A stretch of DNA of 64,000 nucleotides from contig WFMF01000019.1 in the NCBI GenBank assembly GCA_011033025.1, positions 806,001-870,000 on the forward strand, read 5' to 3'. The position numbers were made by a program, and so were the translations under genes. Positions 45,628-56,600 of the stretch are shown piece after piece (the stretch's first letter is position 1; the number at the start of each line of letters is the position of its first letter). A model generated the notes under the pieces. The model made no database searches. It had not been told where the DNA came from and was given only the letters and a program-made list of their open reading frames with translations. This stretch comes from Beroe forskalii (taxonomy: Eukaryota; Ctenophora; Nuda; Beroida; Beroidae).

Positions 45628-46151
45628 CCTAGCAATTGATTGTAGAGTAGTTCTGATTTGAAGGCAATTGCCAATTATTGAAATATTGGTGTCTTATATT
45701 TCGAGAAATGATATTCAAGTTTGAAAGATTGCATCTTCACCACACATCATCGCTTCAATTTCAATGATTATTAAAACACTGCAATTGAATAAATATATTA
45801 AATACAAATATATTGAATACAAATATTATTAAGAATATAAATATTTTGCCATTCAGCAGCAAAGTTTGACAATCATCCTTCAACACACAATTGCCCAGTT
45901 CCACAACACAAATAACCACCACAAGCTGACTTTTTCAGATCATCTTCAGTGCAAAATTTTGTCTTTCACTAAAAAATTGTATTTTACAATTAAGCTACCT
46001 CAAATTTGATTGTAATTACTAGTGTTTGAATGCAAATGAAATGTAAATATAGTTTCATCTAACCAGATGCTAACACCAAACACAAAAGAGGGCTCTGGTT
46101 AGAGTAGAGTTATAGTTGAAATGAATCCGGGACAGTGGTTATTTTCCATTC

Positions 46152-46390
46152 TTAGGCGCCCGTAACGTTCGTCGGTCGATCGAGTGGAGTTGGTCGATCG
46201 ATCAACTCCATTTGAACGAATGATGTGTTTTAATGCTCCCTGTTGACTTGAATCGTGTTTAAATGAGCAATATTTAGTTGTTTCCCTACTAGCTTAAAGA
46301 TTTTCTATTAAAAACACATCAGTCGATCACATGAAGTTGATCGATCGACCAATTCCATTCGATCGACCGACGAACGTTACATGCACCTTA
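46152..46390. mobile_element. Foldback element with about 75-90-bp GATCGATC-rich inverted ends
   Basis: The left arm reads CGTAACGTTCGTCGGTCGAT then CGAGTGGAGTTGGTCGATCG; the right arm is its reverse complement with a few changes, ending at GTTACATGCACCTTA. Complementarity continues inward to GATGTGTTTTAAT / ATTAAAAACACATC, leaving a loop of about 80 bases. It is non-coding and lies in the gap between MBLAC1 and UBOX5. Confidence 0.85.
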
Positions 46391-46702
46391 TAAGTTAACC
46401 TGAGCATATATTGAAATTAAATTTATTGTATCAATCATTTTCAAAATGCTCGCTCAACACTGCATGGCACATATTTATCATTTTCAAAAGCAGCGCACAT
46501 TCACTTTTGTGTCTATAAATTATTTAAATTTACACATTTATTTAATTGAATAATTAAAGAGTACCGTGCGGTGCGCACTTCAGCTTCGGTAATATGTAAT
46601 ACTTTTAAAATCTCGCTTTCAAATGTTTTTCTAACTCGATCCCTGCTTCGACGCCCCTGGTTAGAGGAAAATGTAATTCCGTGTTACGGAGCCTTATTAG
46701 TT

Positions 46703-46809
46703 ATTCCTTAGCCCGGATAGGTTTGCTAAACACGTATATCCCTGTTTGCGTTGCGCTTCCCCGTAGGGAAGCGCCGCGCGTGTACACAAACCTATGCGGG
46801 CTTAGGAAG
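46703..46809. mobile_element. GC-hairpin foldback repeat (family of 6871-6966)
   Basis: Outer arms TTCCTTAGCCCGGATAGG and CCTATGCGGGCTTAGGAA are inverted; the inner arms GCGCTTCCC and GGGAAGCGC form a perfect stem around CGTA. The middle block, ACACGTATATCCCTG to ACCTATGCGGGCTTAGG, is shared with 6871-6966. CpG-rich sequence continues to about 46930. Confidence 0.75.
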
Positions 46810-47085
46810 CGCCGCGCGCTTCTGAGGAAGCGCGCGCACAACGTGAACAGGAGTATACGTGTCAAGCAAGGAGTCTTTCGCGCTCGCTCTTCTACTAAGT
46901 CGAAAAGCGCGCGCGCGAGAACAAACAGGGACACCTTGCATGGCAGGTGGTATTGTGGTAAGAAAAATAAGAAACGAATAAAATAATGCACATAATTTTA
47001 CATAAAAAATTAGTTACAAGGCATGAAAAGCATAGTTAACTTAACACTTAACTGTGAATTATAGACTGACTACTGAGTCTAAAAC

Positions 47086-47179
47086 TTAATTTAAGTTTGT
47101 CAGGCGTCGCCTGATTCGGTGACCCCTCTACGCGTACGTCCCGACTCGCATGTCGCAGAGTCAGACAAATTTAAGTTAA
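47086..47179. repeat. Inverted repeat TTAATTTAAGTTTGTC with GTCAGGCGTCGCCTGA core
   Basis: The ends TTAATTTAAGTTTGTC and CAGACAAATTTAAGTTAA are complementary, and CAGGCGTCGCCTG inside is a perfect palindrome. Related palindromes GTCTGACGTCGTCAGAC and GTCAGGCAACGCCTGAC occur at 54742-54758 and 54775-54791. Nothing coding was found between here and UBOX5 exon 7. Confidence 0.65.
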
Positions 47180-47628
47180 ACGGCGACATTCCTAAGGCAG
47201 CATCGGGATAGGTACGTCGCGGTGTGCGCGCGCATTTTGTTTCTCTTTAGCAATCGCAAATCGGTGATAGTTTGAACTTTTCTGTCTCAATTTCAGTTTT
47301 GTGTGCGCGGCTTAGATAATTGCGCGGCTTAAAACATGTTATATTTTTGAATAAATAGCACACCATGCAAACTTACGCCGCGCACCAAAAACTTCGAAAG
47401 TTGTGCTCTCGATAGTTGCCAGACGTTTCCTGTCCCTGCAGTCCCCCTTCGCGTGCTTGTCCAGACTCGGACAACGCGACGCCTGGCAATTCGATAGAAT
47501 GTTCAATACAAAAAGCAAGGTTGACCTGCGAACTGGAAATTTTGGTAACCATATGGCATTATAGCCATTCAGCTCCGATCTGGCTGCATATTGTCATATA
47601 CAGATACTTAAAGTCGTCTAGATATAAT

Positions 47629-50600
47629 TTAAAAACTATTCAACCTCTCCTCGTGTCTAGCTAGACTTTCGAGAGTTTTCTCAACACTGAATGGTTCAAC
47701 TTCACCAGTCAAACTACGTGGATCCAATACGCGCTTACCGGTTCTAGTCTGTTCAGCGCATTCAAACTTTATTTCTTGGATTTCTTCCACGTCGACTGGG
47801 ACTTGGAGTTCTGTTAAAGGTGCATTTTTCGAAGTGTGTTTGATAAGAGAACTTTTACCTTCTGGTTCTCTCGTCACAGGTTTGGACTGCAGTTTTCTCA
47901 AGCGTTTCGATCGCAAAGTTGAGCGTTCATCTGTCTCAGGATCTGGGTGCCTCCTGAGAAAAGGAAACAGTATTACCATCGGGATTGCATACTGATAGTG
48001 ATACAGCATGTTGGATAATCCAACATGCTGTATCACTATCAGTATGCAATCCCGATGTGATCATTTTCCATGATCAAGGCTGATTTGTCATTTGATGAAT
48101 CATTGAAATTGAATCAACTAGCTGACTAAGGAAATTTATACAGAAAGGACAAAACTTCCGGCAGGCCATAAAATTAAGGATTATAAATTCAAAGGAAAGG
48201 AGGACAGGTGGCGTCTGACACCTGCTTCAGACACGTTGCTAAATGCCGCATATCTGACTGTAATTTCTAGATTTTATTTTTAGCAACCTGAAGGAGCCAC
48301 AGGACGAGATAGGAATGTATAGATTAAATCAGAGAACCTTTGATAATCGATGATAAATATGATGATGCCATCAGATATTAGTGTGCTCACTATCATAACT
48401 ATTGGGCAACCATTCAAGGGCATCCTAATTCCTGAGATGTGTGAATATTCACAATAAGTATTGGGTTGTATTCTTGTATTCCTTTACCAACCTTTTCGCG
48501 TTTCTGTTGAGTATCTGCAGAGACATTGGAGTCCCACTTCCCACCCCCACACTGCCCCCGCCCCCCACCCCACTATCCCTCCTCCAGGAATCTATCCGTT
48601 CTTTGAGGGATGTGTGGTAGAGGGGACCGTGATCTGTCCCATTGAAGACCACCCCGGTGAAGGGATCACTGCTCTCTCGTCCCCATTTTAGTTCTTCCTT
48701 TCTGTGCTTGTCTAATGTACTGGAACGTGCATCGGATGAGGTCATAAGTTTTCAAGTTTTCTGTTTTTAGTTGAATTTATGCTTTTAATTTTGATCGAGT
48801 TGTTTGCAGGATTATTTGGTACAGACTCATTTGATAAATTCGCTGAATTAAATTCAGAAAAAGTTCCGATTGAGTTTGACAGCAATCTACTTGTTCAAAA
48901 ATTAATCAAGAAAGATGAGGAAAATACAATTACATTTCATGATGCAAAATAATTTCATTGATACAATATTTTTCACAGTCAAATCATCCCAATCTCTACC
49001 ACTCATAAGTATCAGACTGCATCACACTGATCAGTCCATTTCCCATATCGACACACTTCTGGAACTCATCTCTGATGACCTGAATCCCATCTTTCGCTGT
49101 ATAATCCTGGTACATATCATGTAACATCTGCATGCAACTCACCACCGGATCCCTGCTGAAACACACCTTCTGGTCCGTGGTCGCGTGGAGTCCCAACACG
49201 TGGGCCCGTGGGTATATCTCAGAGTTAAACTTCATCTTGCTCGGGATGGTCCGGATTTCTCCCTTGCAGTCCAAGTGAAGGATCACGTCCACCAAGGTAT
49301 GGCGGACGCTGTACCTGTCAATAGCTACCAAGATAAGGGCGGCTCCAGGGGGCGTGAACTCGATGGAGTTGACGGTCATGGCTTCTCTATCAGGGAAGAA
49401 TGTCTTCGTTACCTTGCTTTTAAAGACGTGATCATGACCCTTTCCCAAAGCCACACCATCCAGAACTCTAGCTTTGACAGGGAGATCAGAGTCAGTAAAG
49501 AATCGGTAGGGGGCGTCTATTTCCAGTTCCTTGGAGAGGTACCAGTTGATCTCATCCTCCATCAGTGGTCCGTCCGTAGCAACCCTCACAACCTCCGTCA
49601 GAGGCTCGAGATTCCCAACTTCCAGGATTCCCCTGTCTCGGATGGTACAGGAAGCATCAGTCACCAGCTCCACAACTGTCGTGTGATTGTATACAGGAGT
49701 TATGTCAATCAGGGAGGTCTCAGGAACTTCTACCCTAGTCAGTCTGCACCGCTCCTTGAGCAATTTCCCCTGACACATGGGTCTGAGAGAGGAGGCATCT
49801 GCTCCTAACCCCACCCTCCCCACTCCAGCTCTCACCACATTCCTCTTGCCGGAGAAGTGGGCGTGTTGGTACAACTCCCAGTCCCCAGCCTCCGCAAGCA
49901 CTTCAACAATCCTATCATCCCACTCCCCCAGATTCTCAACATCCACAAAGTACTCCTTGGACCGTCCCTGCGCGTCAAACGCTATCAGCTTTGCTCGCTC
50001 CGGATCCTTGGTGTATTTGCAGATGGGACGGACGGAGTTCAGTTTGTTATTCCCAGCACTCTTCTGGAAGAGGAAGGACGCCGCAGCGGTGATAGAGTTC
50101 AGGACCTGTCCCTCGGTTATGACGAACCGGCGTCCGTCGTACCAGTTTTCCACGTACATCTCCCAGTCGCCCTCAATGGCTTCAGCGCTGGAGATCCGGT
50201 TTGTGAAGTCGATCTCAGCGAGTTTAGGCATGGGTCCCGTTATCGTGCGGTTCTCTCGTTCTAGGTTCCGACCGGAGTAGACCATCAGGAGGTAGGCTTG
50301 GGTGGTTGTAACCAGGGTGAGGAGCAGGAAGATGCGAGATAGCATCATGTTATGAGGGGGATGTAGCACAGATTCTTTCACGTGGGATTTAGTAGTGAGT
50401 AGTAACGCTAGCAACGTGGAATATGAAAAGTGTTGGTAAGGAATGTTTGTTGACGTGGTGGCTAGAAATCACTGTTTATTTGTTTGTAGAATGCGATATG
50501 GTGGGTAATTCTTACTGCCAGTCAAAACAAGCCCCATTTAAGCCAGTAGGGATGCAGAGACCGAATTGACTGGATTTAAACCTCCTGAGTATTCTAATAA

Positions 50601-53600
50601 ACTGAAATAGTTTATGACACGCCTCTCACAACACTATTCACGTTGCCTCTGCATGCGGTCATCATTGAACAATGGACTTGAGTGGCAATGAAACTGAGTG
50701 GCAATGGAAATGAGTGAAATTATGAAAGACGAAAGTTTTAAAAATAAACTTCATTAAAGTGCCCTGCTAGTTCTGTTTATATAATATCTGGTAAGTTTTC
50801 TCAACAACTTCACACGCATTGCCACATGGCAAAACCACATTCCGACATCAGATAGCATCGAAATTAGAAAAAAAAGTGGAAAATGTGCTTGCCGAATAAT
50901 ATCGGCTAACACTTGAAATGATATGCGACTGGGAGTGACATCATTATCAGGGATCAGGAAGGTGGATTGATGACATTTAGAATCGTCCATTATCCGAGCA
51001 CGAAATTTAATTTCTCAGCATCTGGTTCATATTAAGATTCACACCACTTCGATACGTTGCTTACAATTTTGCCGTGTGAAATTAAAAGATTACACAATGT
51101 CTGAGTTTCGTAAAATTGAAAGTTCAAATGATAATGTACATGATAACGTGCTTTTGATGATTGCTCTGATAGGACACTCACCACGCATCAATGGATAACG
51201 TGATGCATTTTATTTCTTCTCAGATATATTGAGCTGTCACTAATTGTTATTTTCATTGCATGACGGGTCGTTGACTTGATATGTCACCAGAGCATTCAAA
51301 TAGGATTAGGAATCAATTTATGAATTTTTAAACACATTTATTTAGCTTCAATCTTTGGCATTTGAATAGGATGTTTACAAATAAAACGTATTCGCATGCT
51401 ACTTTAAATTTCCATTCTTTTGAATCAATACCGTATTCTTAGTACTACAAACCTACTTGAGCGATTTTGTTCTAAAAATTTTCGAGAGCTGAGCAAATCG
51501 GTGTACAATAACTCAATAATTCAAAAAAAGCATTGAAAAATCGAGGCTTCTTAACTGCGAATGGACAGTCAATATCTCCGCGAAACATACTTATTTGAGA
51601 CCAAAAGAATTTTCCAAAAGTCAATCCAGCGCATGTCGCACAATGAAAAGCAAAAACTCTTTATTAAAGTATTTAAACTTTAATAAAGAGTTGGCATTGT
51701 ATTCAATCTGTATCTCTTAGATTTCGATCTTTGTAATTAACAATTACTCCGTTAATTGATAATGCTAGCATTTTGCATGTCATCGCTTTCATAAATGGTA
51801 TCAAAATTATGATAGAAGTTGGGAAATACGTCATAATCATGCGATAAAGTGTTCAATTGATTGATAAGACCGCCTATTCTTACACACGACTCCCATCAAA
51901 CTGTGGCTTGGAAGTGTGAGGACCGGTTAAAAAGTGCTTGCTGCAGAACAATGTAAATTGTAAATTGATTATGTATCTCGATCGTCGTTGATATCTTCTT
52001 CGTACAGTTTATCAATTATAATTTCACGATATTTCGCAAGTTTTGTGCACTGTCTGCTGATTTATATTTTTCAACACGTATATCCCGTACGCACACCTAT
52101 GCAGGCTAACGAAGATTTATATCTACAGTCGATAATGTATTTGGCGTTCTAGAAATTTCGCTAACTTGTATATCTTGAATATTTATGATCTTATTTCCTA
52201 TGCAATAAGCATATTTAATTACGTTGTGATTTTATTTAAATAAAATAATACTATCATCATGTTACATGAGACGATAGTTCCATCTGGTATTAAGTAACAA
52301 ATTTCGTTGAAATTCGATTATCCACGTTTGAAATTTCTTTACTACAAGTAACAAGGCAAATCGTAATTTAGCTTCGCTCGTTTGCACTCTTTTATATAAG
52401 TGACTTGCTGAACATTTTCTACATTTTCTACATTTCCCAATACACATATAAGTTGCTGACCATCTGCTACATTTCCAGTACACACTTCATCTGCTCCTAT
52501 TGAGCATGGTGCTGACCCTCTAACCCTCGCTCACGCTGGACGAGGATTATCTCTTTTTCCGTGACAACCTCCGGCGGACCGTCCTCTCCCAGTCCCGGTA
52601 CTTGTGTCCGAAGAAGCGGCCTCTCTGTCACCTCTACAAAACCTCCCCCCGCCTCCCCTTCTACTCGGGCACCCGGCGACGCCCCTCACAGGTAAAGTTA
52701 TCTAATATGGGCGCAGCCTACTTGGCAACTTATGTCATTGTCAGGACGCAAAATTTTCAATCTTGCCGTATGTTACTTTAACATAGAAGGGCAACTTATC
52801 ATCAATATTCTATAGAACTAGAATATGATTTTATTTTGAAGTGCAAAAATATTAGTAAATTTATTGAAACTTAGTTTCCCCCAGCACCCGCACCCCGGTG
52901 TGCTAGAAGAAGAGTCGGATGAGTTCAAGTCCTCCACCTCCATCACCACCGAGATCAGCTCAAAGACCGGGCTCCCCCGGAAGTGCCTGAAAATAACCCT
53001 CCCGCCCGTCCGCCCTTGGACGGACGACCACTCCTCTATCCGGACGCCAGCAACACCGGATGATGATTCCGAGAAGTCTTGGAGTTGTTGGAGTCCGGTG
53101 TATGTCACCGGGCAGCGGCCGAGTATATCTCAAAGTACGAGGAGATTAACCCTCCGCCGAGTAGCAGCAGACTTCAGTCAGCCAGGCGGGAACAGGATGA
53201 CGTCATCAACGCAACGAGCTGTGATTGGCTCATCTCGCGAGAGTGGCGGGAATTGGACCAATGTGGTGGACGTGGGGTCGTCAGAACGACTAAACAGCAG
53301 TGCTGGCACGAATATGACGTCTTCGCCCAATGATATGATCAGTAACTACGGACTTACGATGGTGATATCAGGGGCGAGTTTGCTGAATTCGTTAGAGAGG
53401 ATGGAGAGGGATAAGGACAAAACTCCGGTGAGAGGGGTCAAGTTAGTGCTCCACAGACCCATGTACAACAACCCGATGTAATGGGGCGAGATGAAATAAA
53501 CCAAACACGAGTGCATGAACAATTATTGAAAGCGTGGTTTGGGTAAGATAATATATAAATCCCTTCACCTTGATAAACTAAATTTACCTGGAATCAACAA

Positions 53601-56600
53601 TGTTTCCACTGGGCAGGATCACAGGACACGTCATTATCTCCCTGGTTATCGGGTCCAGGAACTCCTCAGGAATATCTTCCTCTGGTGATGCCATCGCAAC
53701 GCGTGGTGTTGCCGTAGTAACGCGTTGTGTTGCCATGGCAACGCGTTGTGATGACACGTGACTTTGTGATACATCTGAAGCACTGGAGCTAGGTTTGGGG
53801 CTGAGTAGGCGATGCTTTTCTGAGTCCTGTGAATTATCGAGATGAAATTCAGAATACTGTTCAGTGTTATTATTTGACTGCTAATGGAATATGTTACCAT
53901 TAGTCTGTTACTGGTGATGGAAAGTGTAAATACTGCTAATAGACTTTACAAATGCTTCGGATTGCTTTTCTCTTTTACGGGGGAGTAGTGGAATTTGTCA
54001 TTTGAAGCATGAAAATTTCTAAATTTGTACCGTCACACACGAATCGTTAAATTGTGAAAGAAGAATAATAAAATGCATATCAAAGAAAAGCCGCCCGATA
54101 AATTTTAATAAGTGAACAATATCGAAAGCTTAATGCACAATATCAGAATCGAGATTGATCATGGTATTGAGATAAAGTATGATTTTATAATAATTGATTT
54201 TCATTATCTTGTACTTTAAGTCGTTTCTTGTTTATGAATTTAGGGCATTTGTCGATGACTTTAAAAGCACAATTTTTGTCATCGACCGAATTCATTAAGT
54301 TTTTTGATTTATCACATCAATCGTTAAATCAAATTGGGGGGGAGGACCTTTTTCGTGGGGGGGGGGGGGGGGCAAATTGAAATATAAATGTGATACTTTT
54401 CATCGCCGTTCCACCATTCTACTGAAAAGGATCACGAGTAGGAATGTCACCTTGTTAACGTCCAATTTCAGTTTCTCCACCCACGCTAGAATTTCTCCTT
54501 TTGTCTTCTTCTCTGAAATTTAATACAGCTGCCCGGCATTGGATACAAAATTGGAAATGAGCAAAGTATAAAATATTCAACTTTCAGCGCTTGCCCCCTA
54601 TAAACCTATTCAAGTTCCTAAGATTTGTTTCGAACCAAATCACCCAATTATTTACATTCATTCAATCAAATGGGGGGGGGGGAGGGGTTTTTTCGGGGGG
54701 GGGGGGGGATCTAACTTTGCGATACTTCATCGCCAACCCTTGTCTGACGTCGTCAGACCCATTATTTTAAAGGGGTCAGGCAACGCCTGACAAGCCAACC
54801 CACCATGCGGTCGTCAAACAAGTGATATGAACACAAACAATGTTCATATCATTATGAACAATTTAAACTGCGCTTCACTTGAAGTTTGCTGGTTAATAAT
54901 ACATTGAACAATTTCTTGAAACCGAAAAGTCTTCATGGCCCCTGAAACATTAACATGTTGTTGTTGTGAAACCCACGGTGGGGCTGGCAATGTGCCGCAA
55001 TGTAATATCAATAGTACACAATACAAGTTTTAACAATCCATCAAAAACATAAACTCATAAAGAACTCATTGTATAACGTATTTAAGTAGTTAATCTTTAT
55101 GCCGTGTAAAAGCATATGAAATGTGCATATTATCAAGACTGCAAATCAATAACAAAATAGATAATTTTGAAAATTTAACAGATTTGACCGGATCCAACCG
55201 ATAAATTCTAATGTACCGCCTGTCGCCTTGCTGAAATGTTGTTAATAAACAATAGGAATGGCCAGAGTCATGGCCAAAAGTCCACTGTTTCGATCTGTGC
55301 AATGGGACAGTCATCAAGATAAAGTGCGCGGCGCGCATAAACGAAACATGCATGCGCGCAGCGCCGCATATTTAATTTGATCTTTGCGCGCACAAGATCA
55401 ATAGTTTGTTTCCGCGCCGTCCGTCTACAACTGAAAAGTGTGCGACCTTGCCATTTCTGTAGAACTGAGTTGAAAGTCATGTGGTTATGGAAAATTGAGA
55501 TATGCGATGTAAAAAAAGACTGCACCGAATTGAGAACTCAGGACAGACTGAGTTTTATTACTGGATAAAAATGCATATGAGTTGAAAATTTAGATAATTT
55601 GGTATTGATTTTAAAACTGACCGGTTAAAATACTCAAATATCTCCAATTTGGGAATTTGAGACCTACCAAGTCTACAAGGTAAATCTTACTCACTTTGTC
55701 TCAGATAAGAATGAGACAGTATCCCAACATCGCCCAATATCTGTAAGTCTCCGATCCATCGGTCACTGCCCTGACTAGAAACAGTGATACGCAGGTATTG
55801 ACAACACCGCGTGATGAAGGTGTCTGGGTAGAGCAGGACATCACGTGATCCGTTCTCACGTGACACCTCTGCGTTACCACGTGACATCTCTGCGTTACCA
55901 AGCGACCCTTGATCTCGTGACCCGTTTCCACGCGACCCTTGATCACGTGATGTAGTGTCACGTGAGAGTGTGACAGTGACTGGAGAAGGGGGAGACAGTT
56001 GGACTGTTCTCAGCAGAGTGAAGTAGCTGCGACTGGTCGGGGTTTCTGGACTCAGTGTCTCTTGCTTTGATATCCACACCTGCGCCTGCAAATAAACAAG
56101 AAGGTCAGGAAGTTTTATTGGTTTGAAATGAAATGGAAATTTAACACAATTATTAGATGTAAATTATCCTGTGCTCATTGTTCTCGACTCTGAATACAAT
56201 TCAAATTGAAAAACTTCGAAGTTGGAAGTTTTATTAGAAAAAACTTCAACGAAAGTCTAAATTTAAATAACAAGGAAATATCAAAAATCAAAAAAACAAT
56301 CCATAATCATCAAAAATCACAAAATCATCAATAATTAAAAACAAAAGTTGATACAGTCCCCGATCCTCAATCAAATAAACTGAAATTAAAATGAGCGAAA
56401 TTAACATAAGAAACATCGTTAAAATCATTTGAAACAGAATTTCACACATGATAACAAACATCTTATCAATAACAAGTGTGCTTGTGTCAGTGAGAGGATC
56501 TAGGGGCAAGTCTCCTCTCAAGCGCGAGATTCCTATTTCTGATATTTCATTGAATCTCATCCCAGATGGACTGAGAGGGGATCTTTCATTTTCATAATTT

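Noticed and set aside
49185-50280. Long plus-strand frames opposite the crystallin-domain gene
   Set aside because: They mirror the GC-rich minus-strand gene, which has the signal peptide and domain motifs.
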